Part shown: positions 1-12,446 of the stretch, in pieces
Numbering within the stretch: position 1 is the first letter of the stretch
Layout of the letters: every line of letters begins with the position of its first letter
Origin: Armillaria gallica
Taxonomy: Eukaryota; Basidiomycota; Agaricomycetes; Agaricales; Physalacriaceae
Reading direction: 5' to 3'
Assembly: GCA_037576215.1 (NCBI GenBank)
Contig: JBANDB010000017.1
Span: forward strand, 1,302,001-1,366,000
DNA: 64,000 nucleotides
Made by a program: the position numbers and the translations under genes
The notes under the pieces: generated by a model
Told to the model about the DNA's origin: nothing
The model's database searches: none
What the model saw: the letters and a program-made list of their open reading frames with translations, nothing else

Positions 1-2768
1 TCACATGCACCGTCCATTTGCCTTGGCTCTGAAATAGACTCACATCAGAGGCCGCTGTACCGGGAGCTCTGTAACCAAGATAGGATTTTTCAATGCTACG
101 GATGCCCGAACCCCCAGGCCTCAGAACTCAGCTTCGGGGTATGCATCAGAAGAGAACCGCCCGACATAACTATCCTTGACGAGCGATAAGCGGGCTACAT
201 GAGGATCCGTATTACTCGCGTGAGGTGCTGCCTCTTTTCAACCTTAAAACCCGATTCTGATAGTTCATTTGCCATGCAGGGGTGTTTTTCAATCACTGGG
301 TCATAAACTCTCTGATATAATGAGTATAAACGACATCAAAATACGCAAAAACCACCTAGTTGGATCTCAAGGCGGCCGAACGCTTTTCGGCCAACGAGAG
401 GGCTTTATTGTTCAGCGGTGCCACAACGTCGCTGGGATTCTCGTGTCCCCGCCTGCATTTTTATCCTGTAAAATCATATTCATCCTTCGATCGTTTCTAT
501 CTCCCCAACAGACATACAATGGCTGACCGAAGAAGGAGCAGCGACAGACTTGGACGACGCGGGCCCTTCCGCACTGGTTGTGAATACTTGAGATCTTCTT
601 CTGGAACTGTCGTTATTCGGTGGAACAGCTGTGTACAGCAGTCGGGGGGAATGACCGTGCCCGAGTTAGCATTTCATGACCAGTGTATGTACCCAATTCC
701 TTTTGGTTTGAACACTGTTTCACCCGTTCTGACAGTGTATTCTGACGATTGGCCAGAGTGTAGTGTTGAACGCAATGTGGTGGAAGAGATCTGTATCTCG
801 CATTATTTCTTGGCTTTGTGATCTTTTGTCTGGGAATGGTTGCTTCAGCCACATCCACAAAGTTGCAGCGGAGTTTCACCGCCACTTCCTGCCACAAACC
901 AAAGTCCGCCCGCCTTTGGAAATCATGCGTCTCATCGCAACGAAAGCCACGTCGATATGGAGGTCCCACTTAGCCCTCATCGTGCGTTGCCTCCAATTTG
1001 GGTCCAGGCGTATAAGCCGGAGTCAGCCCAACATGAAACAAGCTTTTACGAGAGTATTTTCTAGACACGCTCGTTATGGGAGCGGCATGGGCGCTACCTG
1101 TAGGTAAACGCGTGGCTTCTGAACACCCGTCGTTATCGATCTGACCACAACAAACAGGGCATTTGATTCGGGTCATTTTTCTGTGCTATCCAAACGTCTG
1201 AGGCCTTTCATGAAACCCCGACAGACAGTACCCGCCATATCTAGTGCTAGGACGACAATACGGAGAAGATTACACCACTGTCATCTGTAACTGCGGAGTG
1301 CTATGTGCAAGGGATCATGCAATCTCGGGGAGGGCTTCGACTGAAGCCGATAAGAATGGCGAAAATGTGCTCCAGCTAGGAAGAGAAACATTACCCAAGG
1401 CATGGCGTTGCATCTCTGGTTCAGGGGAAATCACTCGAAAACAGCGACGACAAGGCAGTACCATAGGCGTGGTTTACTCACGCCAAACTAGAGATATAAT
1501 TGCGATCGGAAATTCCGCGCGGAACACTCCGATAACAATGGCGGTGACCGCAGCGACCATTTTCTTTTCTCGAGGTCTCATTATTGCCTGAACTGTCCAT
1601 CCTGTCTTCTGTACGCCCGTGCTGCATGCTTTGAGCGCTACACCCTTGTCTCATGATGGCAATTCGCGATCCCGGAACTACAAAATGATATTCGTGGGTT
1701 TCTAAGGGCCGGCATCTGTCCCCTTGGTGTTCCTTGCAGCGTTCGACGTGGCGCGTCGGGTAGCTCATATATAATTTCCAATGCAATGCCGACTAAAGCG
1801 ACGGCACATTACACACTCCAATTCCTTCCCTCTTCGCTGCTCTGCTGTTTCATCCATTACTTTCATCCTCGCAGTACATTAAAATAAACAGAAGCGCAGT
1901 GACCTTCTTTACCCTCGTGGATTAGGCTTCGATGTCGGATTTATAGACAAACGATGTCGGGATCCCTAGCTCAATTTACGCTGAAGCGCCACCCATGAGG
2001 CTCTTTGCAGCTTATGGAGTACCTGATACTTATGCATACACATATGGCTTTCAGTGCAGCTGTATCGGGGATGATGATCTTTCTTTCGGGGAGATACAAT
2101 CAAGGTTATCGCCGCGGTTCACCTTCACGACCCTACGCTTCTATAGCGTTCTTTAGCAAGTCTTCTTCTCTCCGAACGATGTAGTCAGCCTCGGATCATT
2201 GGCCCGTATGCCAAGTTCCGGTTTGCCAATTTCATATGTATCGACGATGATGCGTCCTCTACATGTTCGAATTAAAATTTCATTATCACTGCGGGGAGCT
2301 CGCCCACCTGGAACGCTATCATAATCTCATTAGTGACAACTCTGGACAACGACTCTCTTCGGCGATTCAAAGGGAAAAAGTCCGAAAGTCACTATGACGA
2401 CCTCCAATTTTCTTCCCACATTTTGACGACTGGAGGTATTGACAGAGGATCTGGGTTTCAGCCGTGTGATCGGAGACACCTGGTAAGCGAGCAGATGGTC
2501 TGCTCGACCGCTTCTGTAGAAGAATTTGGCAAAGAGGAGCTTTATCACAAATAAATCCGTTCCACACCGTCCAAGAGGAGAAAAACATTCGTTGAGTCAT
2601 AGGACATTTTCATAAATGTAAGTCACTAGGGAATGTGTGAGATACGTGCCGATGATGTTTCTGCTATAACAGATTAACTTGCGGTGCAACCAAGGGTGAC
2701 GTGTTCGGGGTAACCAAAGGGTCGGATCTGTGCCCGTGCACTGGCACAGGCCCTGCAAGCCATGCACA
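1..2768. other. Gene-poor left end
   Basis: I see no gene that I can support here. Open frames on both strands are short and overlap one another, none shows a recognisable motif, and none joins across plausible introns. An ATG at 521 opens a 100-codon frame rich in Arg and Ser, without family features. The stretch looks like intergenic or decayed sequence. Confidence 0.5.
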
Positions 2769-2775
2769 TATAAAA
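2769..2775 (+). promoter_or_regulatory. TATA box of the small gene at 2857
   Basis: The sequence TATAAAA lies 88 bases upstream of the ATG at 2857, on the same strand. The spacing fits a fungal core promoter and supports the reality of the small gene downstream. This is an inference from motif and position only. Confidence 0.4.
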
Positions 2776-2856
2776 GACCTGAAATTTTATTCCCGGATGA
2801 CCCACAACTATACAGACCCAATCATCTCCCCCGCCTTACATTCTATTATTTTGTCG

Positions 2857-3160
2857 ATGCCTCCAGGTGAAGTCACGCACATTTGGGATGTCACAGGGCC
2901 GAAGAAGAGTTGGGTGAAGGGAGAATATTGTGTTCACTGGATCATAGTGAACGGAAGGCCGACGATGTTTACCTTTGAGTGTCTTCAAGACCGTGAGTCC
3001 CTGGCTCTGATGCATTACCACTTCTGCTGATGCCTTGGCAATAGACCCCATCTCTCCAGGTACTCGCGTAAGGATTTTGTGCTCTATTACGGTTCCGATT
3101 TCTGACCTATTTTCAATAGCCTGTACCGGGGAGAACGACCGCCTTTTGGACACCCTATAA
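2857..3160 (+). CDS. Small hypothetical protein, two exons, 83 residues
   Basis: I do not recognise this protein. The ATG at 2857 opens exon 1 (2857-2992). A GTGAGT donor at 2993 and an acceptor ending at 3044 remove a typical 52-base intron, and exon 2 (3045-3160) reads in frame to a TAA. The two exons add up to 252 bases, exactly 84 codons including the stop. The protein starts MPPGEVTHIWDVTG and contains the run CVHWIIVNGRPTMFTFECLQD in two parts around Tyr and Thr; it has three or four cysteines and no clear signal peptide or membrane segment. A TATA box lies upstream. It could also be a fragment of a larger decayed gene. Its next neighbour is the kinase gene about 500 bases downstream on the same strand. 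Confidence 0.45.
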
Positions 3161-3673
3161 TCCGAAATGATTAGAGTAAACCCACGTTGACGTCGGCCAT
3201 TGATGTTTGGTGAGTAATGACGCTGTTCGTCGAACTACAAATTACCTGACCTTGACGTCGGCAGTTTTGAAGATGTTTTGAAGATGCTATGCGTTTTTGT
3301 ATATGAATCTTGATGGTTCAGTCCAATTAGCCCCTACCGATTAATGCTATGTGCACCTCGAGTGTGGAGCGGTGCATATATATCCATGTACTTGTGCCTT
3401 CATCTCCAGTGGCGCTCCCTGCGCAAAGGACCGTCAGGTTGCTATTTATATCTTAATCCAACCCCTTGAAACGAGGATCCGGAGCCGTTGGCAGGAATGT
3501 TGTCTGGTCCCAATATAGGAACAACCGTAATATTCTTGAAAACTTAACGGCCGGAAGTCGAGTCCCCGTGGAACAGGCTCATCACATCGTGTTCTGCGAC
3601 AGAACGATAACCGAATAATACTCTTACCGACCAACGGAGTATAAAGTCCGAGTTCATCTTTTCAACTACTTCC

Positions 3674-4989
3674 ATGACGTTCAGCCGTCTCTCCTCTTCA
3701 GGTCCAAAGGCGAAATCCTCCATAGATGAAGTGGCACTCAAATCACGCATCGAGGAACGGCTATCGAATGACTGCGTCAAACTCGATCCCTTTGAGCAGT
3801 GTATGTACCTCGTCGTTGCCAAGCGTGTTTTTCTTATTAACGTCGTGTTGACGGGCAGGCGGAAATCATATGGTGAGTCCCTTGCCGCAGAGGCATAAGA
3901 AATCCCTTCTATAAAACACTTTTAGACCTATATTGCACATATGAACAGGGGGCAACAGGTGTTCATCCGGGTCCAGTGGTCCATTCTGAAGCCTGCTGGC
4001 TGCGGAATGACCTCCCCGTTGGCTATGCGCTCAGAGGTATGCCGCAGTCTAGATTAAAACTTTTTCAAACGACGACTGATTTGAAACTAGGTTGCCACCT
4101 TGCGCTTTTTAAAATCCAGAACTAAAATACCGGTTCCTGGGATTGTATATCATGACGTTGATGCCGACGGGATGGTCGGGGGTGAGTGGATGATTATGGA
4201 ATATGTAAGTTCCGAAAATTCGTTATCTAGATAAGTTGATTAAGGAAAGGATAGATCGACGGTGATAATCTTTCAACGATATGGAGGTCCCTCGACACCA
4301 AGCACCGCGAACAGGTTTGTATAGCCATTGCGGATGTATGGTCGCAGATAATCAAAGTCAATTTCCATTCGATTGGAAGCCTATACGAGAGAGAAAACGG
4401 AGATTTTCACATTGGTCCCATGACACGTCTAGCGTCGAACCGAAAAACGTCCATTTCCCCACCACGGCTCGAGAAATGTGGCCCATTTTCGAATGCGAAG
4501 GATTGGCTCCTCGCTACTGCACGACGTGATTTGGATTATTTGGAGGCACCATCAGATGACGCTATCCAAAAGCAGCGTTTCATCAACGATGTCGTATCTA
4601 GCATCCAGAATTTCGACTTTCCGTCGCAACTTGGGGATCTGCCCATCGTCCTCGAGCACATAGACTTTGCGCCGCGTAATATCCTGGTCAGCCGGACAGA
4701 CCCAACAAAGATAGTAACGGTCGTTGACTGGGAAGCCGCTCGCGCCGTTCCGATGTGGGCTGCCAACCCCAATTTCAGCTTCCCGCCGTTGTCGGTGACA
4801 GACGAAGAGAGGCGGCACCTTCTCACTGTAATAACCAACCGTATCATAGCTAAGGTTCCTGCTTGGGCAAGGGCGATAGGACAAGATACACAACCTCTGC
4901 GAATCTTGAATGATCGCGCAATCTACAGTACCGTCAATCCTAGTATACTACTCCCCGCTCCGTACTTAGCTTTGTCGGGTTCATATTGA
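3674..4989 (+). CDS. Aminoglycoside-phosphotransferase-like kinase (APH family)
   Basis: The protein belongs to the fungal APH/choline-kinase-like fold, which transfers phosphate from ATP to an unknown small molecule. The clearest part is the last exon: a catalytic-loop motif of the form LEHIDFAPRNILV (HxDxxxxN, with His-Ile-Asp and Asn) is followed by VVDWEAA, the metal-binding aspartate motif. Upstream exons read VPGIVYHDVDADGMVGGEWMIMEY in two stretches, then IDGDNLSTIWRSL after an intron that ends in AG just before 4256, and then VCIAIADVWSQIIKVNFHSI. At least four short introns are needed, including 4022-4081 and 4205-4255. The beginning is less sure: an ATG at 3674 gives a plausible start, but how the exons near 3800-3960 join is not resolved. 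The end is the TGA at 4987-4989. Substrate and role are unknown; basidiomycete genomes carry many such genes. Confidence 0.8.
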
Positions 4990-6302
4990 ACCGTGTCGCG
5001 TAGATGAACATACATGGACCCTTTGTATATATAATAACAACCGCAACAAAAGCAGTACTCCTGAGCTGGCTCTGCAGTGGGTCCTTGTATAACACTGTGG
5101 ACAAGTCGTCGTCGGACCGATTACGAAGTTCGAACCTCGATCGGCGAGGGCCCGAAGTCAAGGGAAGTCCACATCTTCGAGAAGATCTACAGATGTATCG
5201 CTGTAAAGGTTGAATAGAACGTGACGCCGTACCGGTTTGCAAGCACCTAGGACTATGATTAGTACTCGTCCACTTCCTCCTCAAGCAGCCTCTGAGTTGA
5301 AAAGATACCAGGACTTGGGAAAGTATCAGGGACATACGGACTAGATATGGGAATAGCATACGTACCGCAGGTACAACACGTCAGAACTCGAAGCCTCAGG
5401 GTTATCATCAATTACTATTCAGTTGTCCCTGGATTGCCCTCTGTTACCCTGTTGTCTGGATCTGTCAACATCTCATCAATTCAAGGTACGAACCTGCCAG
5501 TGATCATGAGGAAAGATGCCGAAATTGGCTGGGGATCATACCTGGTCATGCTTTTTACTGTTTCAGCGCAAAGAAATTTGCTTAGAATGTAATCTCTGGG
5601 CAGGATGAATAAGGACAGTGAGGCTTGATGTCACTCCTCGAACAAGATGATTGGGTGACTTGTGCTGTAGTATAATGGTAACGGAAATATCTCCTCGAGA
5701 GCATCGACGAGCACAAATTTCGGATATCAAGAAAAAACAGTGCAGGTGTGAGGAAGGGAGGGACGGTGTGTACGTATCCGCCGAAGACAACATTTCCCGA
5801 TTTGGAGACTCCGGTGCCGGTAAGACGGTTGTGGTAAGGTGGCAAGCAGCGGTGAGCACATTAATGAGGATATAGATCTGGGTGCGGCTCTTTGGTGACC
5901 GTACAGCCTTTGCCATTCGGAGGGGGGCACAACAATATTCTTCCTGCATCAGACTAACTACTCGGCGCTTCAGAACGTCCCGGCGCACGGAGTTTAGCGG
6001 CGAGGACTGAGACGTCAACATATCAGGAACATTATTGCACAGTATTCCAAAGCTCCACGACGACTAATAGAACTAACTTCCTTCCTTCTGTTGCTGATAT
6101 GTCAAGTACCAACTGAATATTCATCCGCAAGCAACTCTGATCGAAAGTGTATTCACTCACTATAATGGCTCATCCCACCCGAAATTCATACACGAGGATA
6201 TCGAGTACTGGGTTCGATTCCAGGCACTAAGTAATTGATAGGGGGGTCTGGAATTTAGATACAACATATATCTGGACTGGAGACGAAATAATATCGCTTA
6301 CT
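4990..6302. other. Intergenic stretch between kinase and ABC transporter A
   Basis: No gene can be supported. Part of it (about 5770-5960, read on the minus strand) resembles a stretch downstream of the second ABC gene (about 23095-23275), so it is probably the decayed 3' flank of an older duplication. A tRNA-like TPsiC box near 6211 has no matching acceptor stem. Confidence 0.45.
5770..5960 (-). repeat. Duplicated flank shared with 23095-23275
   Basis: Read on the minus strand, this stretch matches the plus-strand sequence at about 23095-23275 with many substitutions. Shared words include TCCAAATCGGGA, TTCGGCGGA and CAAAGA(A/G)CCGC. Each copy lies downstream of one of the two ABC transporter genes in the same relative orientation. 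The match suggests that the duplication that made the two ABC genes also carried their 3' flank. No coding function is apparent in either copy. Confidence 0.5.
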
Positions 6303-8912
6303 CTATTCTTCCGAATTTCCATCAACATTGACGGAGACAAAGGCACCAGCCTGGATGTTATAGAGTTTGGCGTACTCTCCGTCCAGTGCAAGGAGCTCGT
6401 CATGTCGTCCGGACTCGCATAAAGTTCCGTCTTTCATGCACCTACGAATTTTATGACAAAGACGCCATTTTCAGACAAACAAAGGCTCACAATATGAGAT
6501 CGGCCTGGCGTGTCAAGCATCCGAAACGGTGGGTTACTATGACAAGTGTTTTCCCTTCCCTTTCCTTGATTAAATTGTCAAAAAGTTGTACCTCCCCCGC
6601 GGCGTCGATCGCCGAGCTAGCTTCGTCCACGGCTGCGAAGGTGACCTTTCCAGAGTTAAAGCGCATGAAAGTGCGTGCACTACGTGAAAATAAGCTCTGT
6701 GGAAACCAATGGCCCTAATAGCTTTGTACTACTCACGCAATGATTCTTTGCTTCTCTCCGCCTGATGTTTGCACGGGCTGCGGAAGCTTTTCCCATTCGG
6801 CACGCAAGGAATTTGTTCTCTTGTTATCATCTTCATGCATAGAGAATACGCCACGCCGGAAGTCATTGATTCCACCAAGCACGGTATCCTGTCCTTCAGG
6901 CAGATCGTACAAAAGGTGTTCGGCGCCTCCCTTGCGAACAGCATCGATAACTTCGTCGTTGCCGCCAATAGAATCCACGTTGCCCATACGTATGTTCTCC
7001 AGAAAAGATAGAGGAAATATTTCGTGATCCTGCATAAAGCTTGCAGTTGCTTGACGGAAATCCGATAGCTTGTAGTCCATCATGTTGTTCCCGTCGACAA
7101 AAATGGTTCCTGACGTCGGTTCGACCATTCGAGTCAAGAGTTTGATCAGAGTAGACTTTCCACTACCATTGGTCCCGACTATGACGACAAGCTGCCCGGA
7201 TTTGATGGAAAGTGAGACGCTTGTCAGAGCCGAAGTGCCGCTGGGGTAAGAGAAGCATATGTCTCTGTAACTAAGGGTGAGCTACTTAAACTACTCGCGA
7301 CAGCAAGTCTTGTACGCACCGTAAATCGAAGGACATTCCTCGTGATGGACCTTTCTCCAATTCGGACCTTGGACACGGTGGATACTCAAGGGAACCTTCG
7401 GATAGCGCAGGAGGCATCTTCAACGAATCGTACAAGCTACTTATCTGCTGGCACTCTTTTCTGAATTGCCCAAGTCCGTTGAGAAGATATTGCAACGACA
7501 ACTGGAGATTAGCCGAATATTGCTGCAAAATGGCGAATGATGTCACAGAGAAGGCAGACGGATTGATCATCGCAAACAAGGCCAAGTATATCTTCGATTC
7601 TTTTAAGCCTTGTGGCAGGTATGGAAGTGTTTGACTTACGATCGGCGCCCTGCCTAAAAGAGCAGAGAAAATACTCGGTAACGGCGTGGAATGTAGACCA
7701 TATAGACTCTCCGGGGTGGTCGTTTGAAGATTACCGACGCGGTTTGAAGATTTAGCATATTCTGTGCGTGATTTGTGTTAACGGGTGGGCATTCTACATC
7801 GTAGAAAAGGGTCCAATCTTACCTGCAATGATATAGTCCGAAAGACCACCGGAAAGAACTTCTGAGCGATAGCGTTCACCAGTAAGAGAACCCATGGCTT
7901 GCATACGAATGTAGTCCTCATTTTCCGCATGGTAGAAAAAGTCTTTGATTCTTGTCAAAAGCAGATGAATCGACAACCGCCGTACTTACTGTAACTCCAG
8001 ATGTATTCTGCTGAGAAGTTCTCATACAGTGGCTTGAGGATGCACACCAGGGCGAACAGAGGATGGCCAAATTCACGAGATGTACGAACAATAAGGACCA
8101 GATTGGCACACATGGACGTCAACCTAGAGAAGAAGAATAACATCGCTAAAAAGGAATGCCACGCTGCGTCGTCGTCGTGGACCCGACGACCCGCTAATAA
8201 ACGTTAACCTTGAAAGAATCTCTATGGAATTTGAGGATGTACCTTCGGTTTCGAGAAAGCGCTGATTATGCAGTTGTACTATACAAAGAGGACAGCATAA
8301 TGATGAATCCTTGAACAATTCAAGCATATTTACCTTTCATGCGGATCAACGTGTAATGGGCTGCCACGCGGCATTGTAGGCCATGATGAACGTAATTACA
8401 TCTAAAGGGTGTTTGAGATAGTCACAAAGCCGCGGAAGGGATCATCTTACTGGTACCAGCTCAGGGACATCGAAGCAATTATCCAACACACCTGGATTAG
8501 AAGAAGTGTGGCTATCAACTCAAAGTTTGCGATGCCCTCCGAAATTCCAGTCTCTACCTATAAGAAGAGTTTCAGCAGATGAATGACTGCAAAGCGAAGA
8601 GAGACAAACAGTCTTTAGTAATCGACTTGTTAAGTATAGCGTCAAGGTGGATTCAGTCGCCAGCAATGAGCACAGGCCCGATAATTCCGCCACCACATAG
8701 AAGGTCGTGAGCAGAGGAGCCAAAGCATATATCTCCGAGACCATCCTAAGGAATAGAAGTAAGGCAGAGAATATGTCCCGTATGTTCTTTGCAATGTCGA
8801 AAGAGTCTGCCTTGAGCATCACCAGACGCCACACACCCAGCTTCAGAGAAACTAAGTGGCGACCGACGAAGCGATCAGCGGACTCTTCTTTTGCGTCAGA
8901 TTTCTTCTCCAT
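6303..8912 (-). CDS. ABC transporter, half-size (copy A)
   Basis: This is an export-type ABC half-transporter with an N-terminal membrane domain followed by one ATP-binding domain; it probably works as a dimer. The start is the ATG at 8912 ([10 protein letters not shown]...). The nucleotide-binding domain shows Walker [10 protein letters not shown] (about 7150-7180), a Q-loop [10 protein letters not shown], the ABC signature TSGGEKQRI (ending about 6735), Walker B ending AAVDEASSA (about 6610-6650) and the switch histidine VTHRFG. The C-terminal exon begins [14 protein letters not shown] and ends with a TAG at 6303. The N-terminal part is split by several short introns and holds hydrophobic segments. 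Copy B at 19883-22527 is clearly paralogous along the full length. All key catalytic motifs are present, so it is likely functional. The substrate cannot be told from the sequence. Confidence 0.85.
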
Positions 8913-8972
8913 GGGTGATACTCAAGGAGAACGGCGGGGAGTAATGTGCAACCTAATAGACGCGATGACGTT

Positions 8973-8984
8973 CCTTATATAACC
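8973..8984 (-). promoter_or_regulatory. TATA box of ABC transporter A
   Basis: The minus strand reads GGTTATATAAGG about 65 bases upstream of the ATG at 8912. The second ABC gene has a TATA box at nearly the same distance from its start. Confidence 0.45.
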
Positions 8985-11519
8985 TTCATCTAGGGACAAG
9001 GGGGACAGAAACGGGGCACCTAAGCGTCACAAAAAGGAGGAAATGAAACAATGGAACCTCTATTTCAGACACCGCAACAGCCTTTGATATCAGAACAACA
9101 GCCCGAAGCGAATGCCATGAAGATATTGTGTTTTGCAAATCAGTCAGCAACCATGAGAGATTCAATCTCCATACATAAGCCAGGGGATAGCGTGGGTCAA
9201 ACAGAGCGGAATGGGCCGAATAGCTCAACCAGGTTGACCTTGGAGGATTCGATTTGTTTGATGGGCAGCGGCGAGAGAGTCGAGAGCGACAGCTGCGTAG
9301 TAGGAGCGATAAAGGCCACTGACAGGGAAAATTCTTGGTCGCAGTGGACGTCCTTAAGCAAAACACGCAAGCACGAACAAATTCTGGCTTCCTATTGTAC
9401 ATAGACGCCGCAGCGAGGACTTTCGAATGACTGTTGCTTTGTTTAGAACCTGGCGTCGAAGTGACTCGAACTCGGAAAGTTTAGGATTCACTGTAAATGT
9501 ACAATCCTTAGCATGCAACAGATATCAAGTTGAGGATTACGAACGCTTGGATATCATTATGTGGATCCAGTCGATGACAGTGATTGGAAAAGAGCAACTC
9601 ACCGGCAAATACGGGCCGGATTCCCGGAATCATTTTCTAGTTCAACCACTCTGACTGTGGACCCGACCGTTCCTTATTGGGACCTTGCGCTGACACACAC
9701 ACAATACGCCGTAAGGTGCTACGAGCTGTGGGTATCGTTCTGACGCAGGGTAGAGGAACCATCGCTCTTCAATTCTGGAGATCGATGTTTGTTTACGAAA
9801 CGTCTTCTGAGCTCTTCTCATGGGTATCGCATTGTACTACTGCTAGGCACCGACACAAGTCGTCACACTGCTTTTTTTCAACCCAGCACTATGTGTCATT
9901 TTACGCAGTATCCGAGCCGGACAGGCTCAATGCTACACCTTGAAACACTTCCCACAGCTGGCGCCGATCGAAAAAAAAGTGCTGTGAGATCGTCGCAGTA
10001 TCAATCTATCGACGCCGCGTCCTGACTGGTACACCTGCTGGGATCAAAAACAGCATCTAAAACAAATCTCCAAGACCTCACAGCAGCTTCTTGGCGCACG
10101 GACATTATTCTCCTGGGAATTTCTCGGCCCCGAAATACTCTGCCGAGCTGGACATCAGTTCCTTTAACCTTAGAAAAGATCTCAACCAAGCTAAAGTCTT
10201 GAAAACTGTACACGGAGACTCCGATTGTGTGATGTCTTCATATAGGGCCCAGTACTGTGTCATTTGATTAATCCGTCAACGCCGCCAGATTTCTTCTGTC
10301 CCCACGAGCCTTCAGCCGGGGCTCTTCCAGTCAACTTGTTGTCCTCCAGCTGGATGTAACCGATCGGGTTAGAATAAACGGTAGAGGGTGCGGAGTTCTG
10401 GGGCGGACACTGGACTCAGCAAAGTCATCGAAGTAGGGATGGCCCTGTATCATGGTTTCCTGGTCAGACTCTGTGACAACACCAAATACATGGCTACGGC
10501 GCGCAACAATACGGCGGTATGATTATACCTGTAATGTGAGTGTCAAATCATCACATTTCTCTGACCTCTGTGACCGAAGCGTCATGGTGTGGTCCGGGGT
10601 CAATGTATTTTTGCCAAGGCGTGCCAGAATTGAGCTGGTACTCCATTTCCCGATTTTACTGATTGAATTTTCAAGCAGGTACACAAGGAGCGCCTCTATT
10701 TAATCAAATTTGCAAATATACCCCAGTAAGCGCTCGGGTTAAGTAAGCCCTTTAGCTGGAAAGTAGCTACAGCCATTTCTTATTGCGCTCTTCTCCCTAT
10801 AGGCTGTCCTTTTGTTCTTCCTGACCCTCCCCCCTCTGATATCTCCATCGTCTCTGACCCTTTTGCCAATTGACCAGGGCTCAGATCTCAAGCCCGGTCA
10901 GCCGCGGCGTCAAACAATTGACCTGACCCCGACAACACCCACTATTAGTCTGGATGGATATCCAACACACATCTCGTCCTTCTTTAGAAAAGGATCAAAC
11001 AATTCTAGCTGCATAGATAATCAGACCAGTGCCGACACAAAACGTGTTACAGACAACAACCCGTCATGCCGCTGTGATACTGTTGACCAAAAAATTTCAT
11101 CGTAGGCAGGCGAGACCAGGAGCGGTGACATGGACGAGTAATAAATGTGGTTTATCCTCTACTGCTACTACTGCTACTCGAGTCTTAACGGACAGCCGTA
11201 GCATGGGGCCTTTGACCATGCCCTCGACGTCATCATTCGAGATTGATAGAAAGGTAATGGAATGCCTACTCGACTCTGGTTTGCGTCCCAAATTATCAAT
11301 AATTATGACCCCCTTGACATGGCGGTGGCCCCGCGGTTGTAAAGGTCAGACAAATGTTTGCTGAACTCTTGTTTGATTGACCTCGATCTATCCAGGGGTC
11401 ACAACTACAAAGTTCAAGTTGCTGTAACGGTAAATGATCAACTGAGATCCACCGGCCTGCCCCACAAATTTGAGCCGTTCGTTCCTCACGTCAAATTTGT
11501 GACCGGCCAAGCCAGTGAT
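8985..11519. other. Intergenic stretch without a supported gene
   Basis: Open frames at 8986-9404 exist on both strands but carry no recognisable domain and overlap each other. Frames between 9427 and 11360 are short, without motifs or credible splice patterns. I see only intergenic or decayed DNA. Confidence 0.45.
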
Positions 11520-12387
11520 GGCTCGATACTCATGCTTGGGGGTCGCTACTGATAGCAACTGCTACCGACCGGAGTTTTAACTGAGTCGGAATTATGCCGG
11601 ATTTTCCCGCTTGAGGCGTGATGCCGTTGGTCTCGCAACTGGTAGTTGTTGCGCTGGCTGCCTCCTGCTCTCTACCGCAGCCAGATATTTGCCAGAGATC
11701 TCTTTGAGTGATTATATCCTCAGTACTTGAATATTTATGAATCTCCCTCATTTCGAGGCCATAATTTTTACTTTATCTTATCCATGAAAGGAAACGGCTT
11801 CAGTCTCGCGAGGAGAAAATTTTCTGATATCAAAAGTCCATTTACTGTAAATTACCCTCAAGCAAGATCTAAATTGAAGGTGCCGACAGCCAGTCGATGT
11901 TGAATGCTCTCACTGCGACAGCGAGCACCGATAAATCACCGCGGCAGTGAACCGCATTTGGCTGAAATTTCAAACTCCGGTCAGTAGCAACTTGGCTGCT
12001 ACGATTCGCAAAAGGCCCACAAATTACTTAACTGCCCGGAGGGCCCGAAAATTTTACGGTGCATTCTATGTGCATAAATAAGCTTGAATTAAAATTTCGA
12101 GCACCAGAAACTGAGTGCATCCCTTGTGTTTAATGAGTCCGCTACTGAACGGCAGGTCTGCCGCTTGATGTGGCTGTGCCTCGGGCATCAGAAAGGTCCA
12201 CAGAGCGCCGTTTTTCACCACCCTCTTTGACTTCGCGTTTCTGGCATTCAGAAATTATCTTAGAATTCGCAGTTAGGTCTTCTGAAACTTTCCTCCTTTC
12301 CCTTTTCTTTCTCTCTCTTTTTTCTTTTTCTTTTTCTTTTCTTTTTAATTTTTTCTCAGACCGACCCACAAGCATCAGTAGCGAGCC
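11520..12387. mobile_element. Non-autonomous TIR element, 868 bases
   Basis: The left end begins GGCTCGATACTCATGCTTGG and the right end, read inverted, begins GGCTCGCTACTGATGCTTGT, giving imperfect terminal inverted repeats of about 28 bases. The five bases GTGAT flank it on both sides (11515-11519 and 12388-12392), as expected for a target-site duplication. No transposase frame is visible inside; the interior has a pyrimidine-rich tract near 12290-12350. This fits a MITE-like derivative of a DNA transposon. The superfamily is not determined. Confidence 0.6.
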
Positions 12388-12446
12388 GTGATGGGCTCGA
12401 TACTCATGCTTGGGGGTCGCTACTGATAGCAACTGCTACCGACCGG
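12388..12446 (+). repeat. Second copy of the element's left end
   Basis: This stretch repeats 11515-11572 almost perfectly, differing by one inserted G. It lies directly after the right end of the element, so a truncated second copy sits in tandem. After 12446 the two sequences diverge completely. Confidence 0.75.

Noticed and set aside
6150..6240. Possible tRNA gene with GGTTCGATTCC
   Set aside because: The TPsiC-like box is present, but no acceptor stem or anticodon arm can be folded around it.
8986..9404. Overlapping frames on both strands upstream of ABC transporter A
   Set aside because: Neither frame has motifs or splice support; the overlap is typical of non-coding DNA.
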